From: JBGQOG01 sp052113705
GTDB lineage: Bacteria > Pseudomonadota > Alphaproteobacteria > Rhodobacterales > Rhodobacteraceae
Direction: 5' to 3'
NCBI RefSeq assembly: GCF_052113705.1
Contig: NZ_JBGQOG010000005.1
Location: forward strand, 1-64,000
DNA: 64,000 nt
Numbering within the stretch: the first letter of the stretch is position 1; each line of letters starts with the position of its first letter. The translations under genes and the position numbers were made by a program. The notes below the pieces were generated by a model. The model worked only from the letters and a program-made list of their open reading frames with translations, was not told the DNA's origin and did no database searches. Below are positions 24,790 through 32,894 of the stretch, piece after piece.

Positions 24790-26066
24790 TCTGGACGCTT
24801 GTGGTTCTTCCCGTAGTGCTGATGCTGGTCGGCTTCCCGATCTTCCTCGTGTTGCTGGCGTCTTGTGCCGCGACAATGGCCTTCACCATGCATGTGCCGC
24901 TTGTCGCGCTGCAGCAATATCTGTTCTCGTCGGTCAATGCCTATGCCTTGCTGGCGTTGCCCTTCTTTATCTTCGCGGGTGAATTGATGGACCGTGGCGG
25001 CATCGCGCAGCGTCTGGTCGATCTGATGCGTGCCAGCATGGGGCGGGTGCCGGGCAAAGTGCCGCTGACCGCGATCACCGGCGGCGCGGTATTCGGTGCG
25101 ATCACCGGGGTCGGCGCGGCTTCGGTGGCCACGCTCAGCAAGGTGATGCTGCCGTCGCTGCGCGAGGACCGGTATTCTGATGCCTATGCCTCCGGCCTGC
25201 TGGTCTCGGTCGGGGCGGTGGGGGTGATCTTGCCGCCCTCGATCCCGATGATCGTCTATGCCGCGGCGGCGGATGAATCGATCCCACGGCTTTATGCCGC
25301 GGGGATTGTTCCGGGGTTGCTGATCATCGGCATGATCGCGCTGCACGCGCTCTGGATCGGGCGCAAACATGTGATTTCGGCCAGCGAGGTCTTCTCGATC
25401 CGGCGTTTCCTGACCGCGATGCGGCGGGGCATCTGGGCGGCAGGTGTGCCTGTTCTGATCATCGGCGGGATCTATGGCGGGATCTTTTCGCCGACCGAGG
25501 CCGCGGGTGTGGCCTGCCTTTACGCCTTTATCGTCTCCTGGGGGGTGATGCGTGAACTGACACTGGCGGATCTGCTGGATGCGGCCCGAACCACCGTCGC
25601 CTTCTCCGCGCAGATCATGGTGGTCATTGCCTGTGCCGGCGTCTTCTCCTGGCTGATCACCGTCAATCAGATTTCAAGTCAGCTGGTCGACTGGGTTCAG
25701 CAGATGGCGCTGCAGCCATGGGTGTTGTTGCTGGCGATCAATGTGCTGCTGCTGATCGTCGGCTGCCTGATTGACCCGCTTTCTGCAATCTTGCTGTTGA
25801 CGCCTTTGTTGCTGCCAATGATCACCGCGCTTGGCGTCGATCCGGTGCATTTCGGGATCATTGTCACCGTAAATCTTGCCATCGGATTGTTCACGCCGCC
25901 CTTTGGGATCAACATCTTCGTCATGCAGTCGATGTCAGGGGTCGGCCTGTCGACCATCTATCGCGGCATCGTCCCCTTCCTGCTGATCTACCTGATGGCC
26001 CTGATGCTGATCACCTATATCCCGGCGATTTCGCTGTCGGGCGTCACGATTCTGATGGGCAAATAG
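24786..26066 (+). CDS. TRAP transporter large permease (DctM), gamma-resorcylate cluster
   Basis: The product is 426 residues with about 12 helices. Family blocks seen are LALPFFIFAGELMDRGG, AVFGAITGVGAASVATL, GVILPPSIPMIVYA, GIFSPTEAAGVACLY and GLFTPPFGINIFV. It completes a DctPQM importer and precedes the hydroxylase gene by about 106 bases, a gap that holds a hairpin. Confidence 0.88.
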   Translation: MIWTLVVLPVVLMLVGFPIFLVLLASCAATMAFTMHVPLVALQQYLFSSVNAYALLALPFFIFAGELMDRGGIAQRLVDLMRASMGRVPGKVPLTAITGGAVFGAITGVGAASVATLSKVMLPSLREDRYSDAYASGLLVSVGAVGVILPPSIPMIVYAAAADESIPRLYAAGIVPGLLIIGMIALHALWIGRKHVISASEVFSIRRFLTAMRRGIWAAGVPVLIIGGIYGGIFSPTEAAGVACLYAFIVSWGVMRELTLADLLDAARTTVAFSAQIMVVIACAGVFSWLITVNQISSQLVDWVQQMALQPWVLLLAINVLLLIVGCLIDPLSAILLLTPLLLPMITALGVDPVHFGIIVTVNLAIGLFTPPFGINIFVMQSMSGVGLSTIYRGIVPFLLIYLMALMLITYIPAISLSGVTILMGK

Positions 26067-26084
26067 CACGCCAAGGCGGGGATC

Positions 26085-26099
26085 GGGCGAACGTCGCCC
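26085..26099 (+). other. Hairpin between dctM and hydroxylase gene
   Basis: GGGCGA-ACG-TCGCCC forms a six-base-pair stem 19 bases after the dctM stop. It lacks a T-run. It could be a weak terminator or a processing site separating transport from catabolic genes. Confidence 0.4.
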
Positions 26100-26172
26100 C
26101 AAAACTTGCAAATGAAAATGTTGCCGGTGAAACACTTACTCACGGGCGCTTCGGATGAACGGAGGAAAGAAG

Positions 26173-27699
26173 ATGGATTATGATGTCGCGATCGTCGGCT
26201 ATGGCCCGACGGGGATGGCACTGGCGGCGCTGCTCGGGCAGTCGGGGCGCAAGGTGGTTGTACTCGAGCGCTATGCGGGCCTTTACAACCTGCCGCGCGC
26301 GGCGGCCTTTGATGACGAAACGATGCGCACCTTTCAAAAGCTGGGCATCGCGGAAAAGGTCCTGCCCGGCACCAATATTCAACGCGGCTATATCTGGGTG
26401 AATGGCGAGGGCGAGCCGCTTCTCGACATCGAATATGACAACCCCGGCCGCTGCGGCTGGCCTGCGCAATACATGATGTATCAACCGCATCTGGAAGACG
26501 TCCTGGACACCCAGGTCCGTGCAACCCCGGGTGTTGAGGTCCGGCAGGGCTTCACGGTGACAGCTTTGGCAGAAGAGACGCAGGGGGTCACCGTGACAGC
26601 CCGCACCGATGACGGTGCCCCGCACCAGCTGCGTGCCCGCTATGTCGTCGGATGCGATGGCGGCAATGGTTTCGTGCGCGAGCATATGCGAGGCGGCCTC
26701 GACGACCTTGGCTTTTTTGAGAACTGGCTGGTCTGCGATTTTCAGATGCGCCGCAGGGTGCCGGGCCTGCCGTCCTTCCGCCAGGTCTGCAACCCGGCGC
26801 AACCGATCTCGATCGTCAACATCGGCCCGCATCACCACCGGTTTTCCTTCCGGCTGGAGGCAGGAGCGGACCGCGAGGCATTGGTGAGGCCGGAAAATGT
26901 CTGGCCCCGGGTGGCCGGGTTCTTTGGCCCGGAGGATGCCGAGCTGGTCCGCGTGGCCAATTACACCTTCCGCTCCTGCATTGTGGATGTCTGGCGCAAG
27001 GGCCGTGTCATGCTGGCGGGCGATGCCGCGCATCAGATGCCGCCGTTTCTGGCGCAGGGCATGGTCTCGGGCATCCGCGACGCCCGCAATCTGGCCTGGA
27101 AACTGGACATGGTGCTGGGCGGATATGCCGAGACGCTGCTGGACAGCTATCAGCCTGAGCGGGAGCCGCATGTCCGCTTCATCACCGAAAAGGCCATCGA
27201 ACTCGGCCGCGTGCAAACCATGCGCGACCCCGAGCTGGCCAAGGAACGGGATGCCCGGATGATTGCCGCGCGCCGCGCCCATCAAAAACCCGACAAGCTG
27301 CGCTATCCGGCCCTGAAAGGCGGGCTGATTGCCAATGATGGCGACCTGTTCCCGCAGGGGCTGGTCTCAACCGCGCACAAGACCGCGCTTTTTGACGATA
27401 TCGCCGGGACCGGTTGGCTGATCGTCGCGAAGGAACCCGAGGCGCTCGGGGCGATGGCGCAGGCCGACCGCATCGCCTTTGCCGCACTCGGCGGCCGTGA
27501 AATTGCCTTTGGCATTTCGAACATGTTCGGCGCCGCGCCGGTGTCTGACAGCAACGGCGTCTATGCCCGCTGGTTCGACGAGACCGGGAGCATTGCCGCC
27601 ATCGTCCGGCCGGACAGCTATGTCTACGGCCTGGCCCGCGATGCTGGTGAGCTGAACATGCTCACCCGCCAGCTCCTCGACACTCTCAACACCCATTGA
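26173..27699 (+). CDS. Single-component FAD aromatic hydroxylase, likely resorcinol hydroxylase
   Basis: The 508-residue flavoprotein monooxygenase is of the phenol-hydroxylase/MhpA type. It shows GxGxxG as IVGYGPTGMALA (residues 7-18), the DG motif in VVGCDGGNGFVRE, and the GD motif in MLAGDAAHQMPPFLAQGM (about 279-296). A C-terminal domain of about 130 residues follows. AGGA precedes ATG 26173. The next genes encode gamma-resorcylate decarboxylase and hydroxyquinol dioxygenase, so the missing step, resorcinol to hydroxyquinol, is its most likely reaction. In characterised rhizobial gra clusters that step is done by a two-component reductase/oxygenase, so this is a non-homologous or distant replacement. 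Direct hydroxylation of resorcylate is an alternative. Confidence 0.8.
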   Translation: MDYDVAIVGYGPTGMALAALLGQSGRKVVVLERYAGLYNLPRAAAFDDETMRTFQKLGIAEKVLPGTNIQRGYIWVNGEGEPLLDIEYDNPGRCGWPAQYMMYQPHLEDVLDTQVRATPGVEVRQGFTVTALAEETQGVTVTARTDDGAPHQLRARYVVGCDGGNGFVREHMRGGLDDLGFFENWLVCDFQMRRRVPGLPSFRQVCNPAQPISIVNIGPHHHRFSFRLEAGADREALVRPENVWPRVAGFFGPEDAELVRVANYTFRSCIVDVWRKGRVMLAGDAAHQMPPFLAQGMVSGIRDARNLAWKLDMVLGGYAETLLDSYQPEREPHVRFITEKAIELGRVQTMRDPELAKERDARMIAARRAHQKPDKLRYPALKGGLIANDGDLFPQGLVSTAHKTALFDDIAGTGWLIVAKEPEALGAMAQADRIAFAALGGREIAFGISNMFGAAPVSDSNGVYARWFDETGSIAAIVRPDSYVYGLARDAGELNMLTRQLLDTLNTH

Positions 27700-27708
27700 C
27701 ACCGAACC

Positions 27709-27725
27709 GGGCCTGTCCGCGGCCC
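27709..27725 (+). other. Small hairpin before the decarboxylase gene
   Basis: GGGCC-TGTCCGC-GGCCC pairs five bases in the 48-base gap between hydroxylase and decarboxylase genes. It probably has only a minor effect on transcript stability. Confidence 0.35.
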
Positions 27726-27747
27726 CGGGATCATCAGGAGATATACT

Positions 27748-28737
27748 ATGCAAGGCAAGATCGCCCTCGAAGAACATTTCGCCATTCCCGAAACCCTGCA
27801 GGATTCCGCGGGTTTCGTGCCCGGCGCCTATTGGGACGAACTGCAGCACCGTCTGCTCGACATTCAGGACACCCGGCTGCGCCAGATGGATGCGCATGGC
27901 ATCGAGATGATGATCCTGTCGCTGAATGCGCCCGCCGTGCAGGCCATCACCGACCGCCGCCGCGCCATCGACACGGCAAAGCACGCCAATGATGTGCTGG
28001 CCGAGGAATGCGCCAAGCGGCCCGACCGCTTCCGCGCCTTTGCCGCCTTGCCCCTGCAAGACCCGGAGGCCGCCGCGCGCGAGTTGGAGCGCTGCGTCAC
28101 CGACCTTGGCTTTGTCGGTGCTTTGGTCAACGGCTTTTCGCAGGATGCGGCACAGGGCGGCGGGCAAGAGTTGCTTTATTATGATCTGCCGCAATACCGC
28201 CCGTTCTGGGCCGAGGTGGCGCGACTGGATGTGCCCTTTTACCTGCATCCCCGCAACCCGCTGCCGCAGGACAGCCGGATCTATGACGGCCATCCCTGGC
28301 TGATGGGGCCGACCTGGGCCTTTGCGCAGGAAACGGCGGTGCATGCGCTGCGGCTGATCGGTTCGGGCCTGTTCGACGAACATCCGTCGCTGCAGATCGT
28401 GCTGGGGCATATGGGCGAAGGCATTCCCTATATGTTGTGGCGCATCGACAACCGCAACGCCTGGGTCAAACTGCCGCCGAAACACCCGGCCAAGCGCAAG
28501 TTTGTCGATTATTTCTCGGAGAACTTCCACATCACCACCTCGGGCAACTTCCGCACCCAGACATTGATCGACGCCGTTCTGGAGCTGGGCGCTGAGCGCA
28601 TCATGTTCTCGACGGACTGGCCGTTTGAGAATGTCGACCATGCGGCGGACTGGTTTGACGCGGCGACCATCTCGGAAGCGGATCGCCTGAAAATCGGCCG
28701 TACCAACGCGCGGCGGTTGTTCAAACTGGATCGGTGA
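27748..28737 (+). CDS. graF: Gamma-resorcylate (2,6-dihydroxybenzoate) decarboxylase
   Basis: A 329-residue amidohydrolase-superfamily decarboxylase closely resembling rhizobial gamma-resorcylate decarboxylase throughout. The opening is MQGKIALEEHFAIPETLQDS. Metal ligands expected from the crystal structures are present: Glu8 and His10 in LEEHF, His167 in FYLHPRNPLPQDS, and Asp290 in FSTDWPFENVDH. His221 and Glu224 of the active site lie in GHMGEGIPYM. It reversibly decarboxylates gamma-resorcylate to resorcinol without oxygen or organic cofactor. AGGAG lies upstream and the stop lies four bases before the next gene. This is the diagnostic gene of the cluster. Confidence 0.93.
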   Translation: MQGKIALEEHFAIPETLQDSAGFVPGAYWDELQHRLLDIQDTRLRQMDAHGIEMMILSLNAPAVQAITDRRRAIDTAKHANDVLAEECAKRPDRFRAFAALPLQDPEAAARELERCVTDLGFVGALVNGFSQDAAQGGGQELLYYDLPQYRPFWAEVARLDVPFYLHPRNPLPQDSRIYDGHPWLMGPTWAFAQETAVHALRLIGSGLFDEHPSLQIVLGHMGEGIPYMLWRIDNRNAWVKLPPKHPAKRKFVDYFSENFHITTSGNFRTQTLIDAVLELGAERIMFSTDWPFENVDHAADWFDAATISEADRLKIGRTNARRLFKLDR

Positions 28738-28743
28738 GCCGCG

Positions 28744-29799
28744 ATGCAAAGGTTCACCCACAGCAGCTGGCCCGCCCGGATCGTCTTCGGGCGGGGAAAG
28801 GTCGCGGAAACCGCCGCCGAGGTGCAACGCCTCGGGGCATGCCGCGCGCTTGTTCTGTGCACGCCGCATCAGCGGGCAGAGGCGCAAGCGCTCGCCGAGG
28901 GGCTGGGCCCGGTGGCAGCGGGCGTCTTTGACGCCGCAACCATGCACACGCCGGTTGCAGTGACCGCGTGCGCCGTTGAGGCCTACGCCGCGCTGCGGGC
29001 CGATTGCGTCGTGGCGCTTGGCGGCGGCTCGACCACCGGTCTGGGCAAGGCGATTGCGGCCCGGACGTGTGCGCCGCAGGTGGTGATCCCCACCACCTAT
29101 GCGGGCTCCGAGGTGACCGCCATTCTCGGCGAGACCGACGCCGGGGTGAAAACCACACGGCGCGGCGCCGAAATCCTGCCGGAGGTGGTGATCTACGACC
29201 CCGACCTGACCGACACATTGCCCGCCGCGCTCAGCATCACCAGTGGCCTTAACGCGATGGCGCATGCCGCCGAGGGGGTCTACGCCGAAGATGGCAGCCC
29301 GATTTTCACGCTGATGGCCGTGGAGGGGTTGCGGGCGCTGCGCGAGGCTTTGCCCGCCATCGCCGTCGACCCCGCGGATAGGGAGGCCCGCGACGTGGCT
29401 CTTTACGGGGCATGGCTTTGCGGCACCGTTCTGGGGGGCGTCGGCATGTCGGTCCATCACAAGCTGTGCCACACGCTGGGCGGCAGCCTGAACCTGCCGC
29501 ATGCCGAAACCCATGCCATTTTGCTGCCGCATACGATTGGCTTTGTCGAAGAGGCGCGGCCGGACCTGTTGGCACCTGTCGCATCCCTCTTTGGCGGGCG
29601 GGCGGGTGCGGGCCTTCATGACTTCGCGGCGGGCATCCGCGCACCGCTCCGGCTGGCAGACCTCGGCGTGACCGAGGCACAACTTGACCCGTTGGCGGCT
29701 GAGGCCGTGGCAAACCCCTATTGGTGCCCCCGCCCGCTCGACCGGCAGGCGATCCGTGCCGTGCTGCAAAACGCCTGGGCCGGCGAACGCCCCCGTTGA
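28744..29799 (+). CDS. graC: Maleylacetate reductase
   Basis: This 351-residue iron-containing-alcohol-dehydrogenase-fold enzyme shows the maleylacetate reductase pattern: FTHSSWPARIVFGRGK, VALGGGSTTGLGKAIA for NAD(P)H, PTTYAGSEVTAILGETD, and the His-rich MSVHHKLCHTLGGSLNLPHA. It reduces maleylacetate, formed after hydroxyquinol ring cleavage, to 3-oxoadipate. It follows the decarboxylase by four bases and precedes the dioxygenase by 19. Length and motifs are complete. Confidence 0.92.
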   Translation: MQRFTHSSWPARIVFGRGKVAETAAEVQRLGACRALVLCTPHQRAEAQALAEGLGPVAAGVFDAATMHTPVAVTACAVEAYAALRADCVVALGGGSTTGLGKAIAARTCAPQVVIPTTYAGSEVTAILGETDAGVKTTRRGAEILPEVVIYDPDLTDTLPAALSITSGLNAMAHAAEGVYAEDGSPIFTLMAVEGLRALREALPAIAVDPADREARDVALYGAWLCGTVLGGVGMSVHHKLCHTLGGSLNLPHAETHAILLPHTIGFVEEARPDLLAPVASLFGGRAGAGLHDFAAGIRAPLRLADLGVTEAQLDPLAAEAVANPYWCPRPLDRQAIRAVLQNAWAGERPR

Positions 29800-29818
29800 T
29801 CTTTTCAGGAGGAAAAGC

Positions 29819-30667
29819 ATGATCCGATATTTCACCGAAGATGGCTCAGAGGATACCGTGAACGCCCGTATGGAGGGCTGCACCGATCCGCGTCTGGCAG
29901 AGGTGATGGCCTCTCTGGTCAAACACCTGCATGCTTTTGCCAAGGAGATTCAGCTGACCCAGCAGGAATGGGAAACCGGCATCGATTTCCTGACCCGCAC
30001 CGGCAAGATCTGCTCTGATGAACGGCAAGAGGTGATCTTGCTGTCTGACGTGCTGGGCTTTTCCATGCTGGTCGATGCGATCAACAACCGCCATCCCGCG
30101 GGCGCCACCGAAAGCACGGTTTTCGGGCCGTTTCATGTGGCGGATGCCCCCATTCGCAGCATGGGGGACAGCATCTCGCTGGATGGAAAGGGCGAAAGCT
30201 GTCTTTACAGCGGCAAGGTTCTCGATCTGCACGGCGAACCGATCGAGGGGGCCTGCGTGGATGTATGGTCGGACAATGCCGACGGCTTTTACGACGTGCA
30301 GCAACCCGGCGTGCAACCCAAGTGGAACAACCGCGGTCGCTTTCTGACCGGCAAGGACGGCGCCTATCATTTCGTCGGGATCAAGCCGGTCAGCTATCCT
30401 ATCCCGGATGACGGTCCGGTCGGGCAGATGCTGGAGCAGCTTGGCCGCCACCCTTATCGGCCTGCGCATATGCATTATCTGATCACCGCGCCCGGCTTTC
30501 ACAAGCTGGTGACGCATACTTTTGTCGGCGGTGATGCCTATCTGCAAAGCGACGCGGTCTTTGGCGTGAAAAGCAGTCTGATTGCACCGTTCGAGCCGCT
30601 CCAGGGCGCGGCCACAAAATGGCACTCTCCGTTCAATTTTGTTTTGACGCCGATGGACGCCCGCTGA
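29819..30667 (+). CDS. graB: Hydroxyquinol 1,2-dioxygenase
   Basis: A 282-residue intradiol ring-cleavage dioxygenase. Its Fe(III) ligands are recognisable as Tyr158 (GFYDVQQ), Tyr193 (VSYPIPDDGP), and His217 and His219 (YRPAHMHYL). The N-terminal helical dimerisation domain covers about residues 1-100. The block STVFGPFHVADAP is characteristic of the hydroxyquinol branch rather than catechol enzymes. It opens benzene-1,2,4-triol to maleylacetate. AGGAGG precedes ATG 29819 at eight bases. The stop is followed immediately by the tautomerase-like gene. Confidence 0.92.
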   Translation: MIRYFTEDGSEDTVNARMEGCTDPRLAEVMASLVKHLHAFAKEIQLTQQEWETGIDFLTRTGKICSDERQEVILLSDVLGFSMLVDAINNRHPAGATESTVFGPFHVADAPIRSMGDSISLDGKGESCLYSGKVLDLHGEPIEGACVDVWSDNADGFYDVQQPGVQPKWNNRGRFLTGKDGAYHFVGIKPVSYPIPDDGPVGQMLEQLGRHPYRPAHMHYLITAPGFHKLVTHTFVGGDAYLQSDAVFGVKSSLIAPFEPLQGAATKWHSPFNFVLTPMDAR

Positions 30668-30668
30668 C

Positions 30669-31001
30669 ATGCCGAACCTTAAAATCTACGTCGATGAGAC
30701 GATTTACCCGACGCTCCGGACGGCGCTGGTTGACGCGCTGCCGCCGCTGCGCGATGTGCTCTGCAGCGGTCTGAAGGTGCCGGTCTCGGCATGTCAGTTC
30801 GCCGTCATTCCGGTTCTGGCAATGCCCGATCTGCCGGGCATCAACATGGAAATTCAGATCCTGCAGCGCGCGGAACGCACAAGCGCGGTACTGACCGAGC
30901 TTTGTGTTCGTTTGCGCGCGACCCTCGAAGGGGCGACGGGCGCACATGTGGCCGTCCGGATGGGCACGATAGACCCCGAGACCTATGTGACACTCAAGTG
31001 A
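30669..31001 (+). CDS. Small tautomerase-like protein of the resorcylate cluster
   Basis: The 110-residue protein starts MPNLKIYVDETIYPTLRTAL, with Pro immediately after the initiator Met as in tautomerase-superfamily enzymes, where Pro1 is the catalytic base. The later IPVLAMPDLPGINMEIQIL gives the second beta strand expected of the fold. It overlaps nothing and begins two bases after the dioxygenase stop. A role in isomerising the enol form of maleylacetate would fit but is an inference. Rhizobial clusters also carry one small uncharacterised gene here; I cannot confirm homology. Confidence 0.6.
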   Translation: MPNLKIYVDETIYPTLRTALVDALPPLRDVLCSGLKVPVSACQFAVIPVLAMPDLPGINMEIQILQRAERTSAVLTELCVRLRATLEGATGAHVAVRMGTIDPETYVTLK

Positions 31002-31443
31002 GGCTGTGCCTGCCGCACTTTTTGGCCCGTCGCAAGCGGTGCGGCAACCATCGCTCGGCCCTCTTGACCATGGGATGAAACGATCCCAGATGCCGGACCG
31101 CTTCAGCGGGGGCACTCCGGCGCGCGCTCCGACGGGCGCAAGATCGGCCAAGGAACGGGCAGCCGAATGTCGCGCAGCTTTTGGCCGCCGGACGCAGAGA
31201 AAATCCCGTGCCCGGCGTCAGACGTGCATTTCGGATGCGGCCCGGTTGACCATCTTCTTCGGGCTCTTCGCGGCAACCCTTCCGGCCCTCGCATGCGCGA
31301 TGAAGGAAAGGCGCATGACGATGAGATCGAACAGTCGGGGGTACCGGGTGGTTGGTCCCGAAGACGCCGCTTTCCCGCCTTGGCGAGATCGGCCGGTCGC
31401 GCAGGATGACGTGACCGGGGCCGGTTTTGCCGACGCCCTGAGC
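31002..31443. other. Unassigned gap between tautomerase gene and LysR
   Basis: About 440 bases between convergent genes. A plus-strand frame from 31315 (MTMRSNSRGYRVVGPEDAAF) with GGAAAGG upstream could encode a protein of about 70 residues, but it overlaps the 3' end of the LysR gene and has no recognisable domain. The remainder shows no repeats or strong terminators. It may be debris of a deletion. Confidence 0.35.
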
Positions 31444-32337
31444 CTACACAAAACTCCGCAGCGCGCGCTGGGTCAGATCGCGGAACCAGCGCTGTTCGGC
31501 GCGGTCTCCGGCGGCCTTTTGCCATAACATCTGCACAGAAAACTGCGGGCTGGTGAATGGCAGCTCCAGGGTGTCCACATTGGCAAAACGGGCAAAGTCC
31601 TGCCCGATCCGTGAGGGGACAATCGCCACCAGCGCACTGTGGCCGACGATCTCGCGCAACCCAAAGAAATGTTGCAGCCGCAACGCAACCTGCCGCCTGG
31701 CGCCGCTGAGTGCCGAGACCTCCGGACCCTGCCAGTGACCGCTCGTTTCTGCCACGCAGACATGGCTCTCACGGAAATACCCTGCATCGGTCATCCGCCC
31801 CCGGATGCGCGGATGATCGCGGCTGACCAATGCCACATAATATTCCTTGAACAGGGTTTCTGCCTCTATGGTCTCAACAGAAGTCGACCGGTTCCCGATG
31901 GCCAGATCAATGCGCCCGATCGATAGCCATTCTTCGATCTGCGCCACATCCAGCTCAACCGCTTCGATCGTGACATGGGGTGCCTCTTTCTGCGCCAGCG
32001 GCACGATTCGGTGCAGATAGGACATCTCGCCCAGATCCGACACGGCGATGCGGAAGGTGCGCCGGGAGGTGAGGGGGTCAAACTCATGCAAAGCGCTCAG
32101 CGCATTTTCGATGGCGAGCACGGAGGGCCGCACCTCGCTGATGATGCGGTGGCAGGTTTCGGTCGGCACCATGCCCTGTGCCGTGCGGCGAAAGAGCGGA
32201 TCCCCCAGGACATCCCGCAATCTGCCCAGCGAATGCGAGACGGTCGGCTGCGACAGGTTGAGCCGCTCTGCCGCGCGGCCGACCCCGCCGGTTTCGTAAA
32301 TCGTCACCAGGACGCGGAGCAGGTTCAGATCAGTCAT
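31444..32337 (-). CDS. LysR-family regulator (NahR/LinR-like)
   Basis: The 297-residue LysR protein starts MTDLNLLRVLVTIYETGGVG, with the recognition helix in NLSQPTVSHSLGRLRDVLG. The effector domain contains FRIAVSDLGEMSYLHRIVPL, a block typical of the NahR/NodD subgroup that senses aromatic compounds. It is convergent with the resorcylate operon and divergent from the decayed sugar locus, so its present target is unclear. An AT-rich promoter-like region lies upstream. Confidence 0.83.
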   Translation of the reverse strand: MTDLNLLRVLVTIYETGGVGRAAERLNLSQPTVSHSLGRLRDVLGDPLFRRTAQGMVPTETCHRIISEVRPSVLAIENALSALHEFDPLTSRRTFRIAVSDLGEMSYLHRIVPLAQKEAPHVTIEAVELDVAQIEEWLSIGRIDLAIGNRSTSVETIEAETLFKEYYVALVSRDHPRIRGRMTDAGYFRESHVCVAETSGHWQGPEVSALSGARRQVALRLQHFFGLREIVGHSALVAIVPSRIGQDFARFANVDTLELPFTSPQFSVQMLWQKAAGDRAEQRWFRDLTQRALRSFV

Positions 32338-32515
32338 GGCGGCTCTCTTTCAGGACGGTCTCATTATAGAAATATGCAATATTGAAAAACAAGGAAATGC
32401 GATTGGATAAATAATACTCGGTTTGCCATTTTCCGCCGTAGACGGAGGCGGACCGAGACTTGGTGAAGCGCGCCGCAGCAGGCGGTCGCCAGCAAAAATT
32501 CTGTGGGAGGAACGC
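32338..32515. promoter_or_regulatory. AT-rich divergent promoter region
   Basis: 178 bases between LysR and the decayed sugar locus. The patch 32365-32420 is much more AT-rich than its surroundings and contains the palindrome CAATATTG inside AATATGCAATATTG (about 32372-32385), a plausible LysR site. GGGAGG at 32505-32510 is the ribosome-binding site of the fused remnant that follows. Confidence 0.45.
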
Positions 32516-32862
32516 GTGACCATTCATCGCATCATTCTGTCGACCGTGGCGGCCACGGCTTTGCCGCGCGTCCGGCGGTGGCCTGCGATGCCGTGCCGGG
32601 CCTGCGCCCTGACCAAATCCGGCTTGAACCGCAGGGCACGGAAATGATCTTGCCGTTCATGGTCAATGTGCTGGAAGCCATGGGGACCGACAGTGTGATC
32701 CGGGGGCAAACCGCCGGACAAAAGGCGTGGATCCGGATCAGCAGTGAATTGAAGCTGCGGCCAGAACGCGGCGACGAGATGCGGGCAGGATTTGCCCTCT
32801 CCAGTGTCTCGCTTTCCAGTGCCCCGCTCTTCGACGCCCAGCCCGGGAAACGCCTGTGACCC
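32516..32862 (+). pseudogene. Fusion remnant: binding-protein signal start joined to the C-terminus of a sugar ABC ATPase
   Basis: GTG 32516, behind GGGAGG, begins VTIHRIILSTVAATALP, which looks like the signal peptide of a periplasmic binding protein. Within about 25 codons the sequence changes. In another frame it then encodes RPDQIRLEPQGTEMILPFMV, EAMGTDSVIRGQTAGQKAWI and FDAQPGKRL, ending at 32859. That pattern is the TOBE domain of MsmK/UgpC-type sugar ABC ATPases. A short duplication (SSVSLSSAPLF) interrupts it. The simplest reading is one deletion that removed the body of the binding protein, the permeases and most of the ATPase, leaving the two outer ends of an operon. Confidence 0.7.
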
Positions 32863-32894
32863 CCCAAAGGCCCTTACGGAAAGACGCAGATGCC

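Noticed and set aside
27367..29943. Open frame of 858 codons on the minus strand
   Set aside because: It covers the reverse complement of the hydroxylase, decarboxylase and maleylacetate reductase genes, whose active-site motifs are clear on the plus strand.
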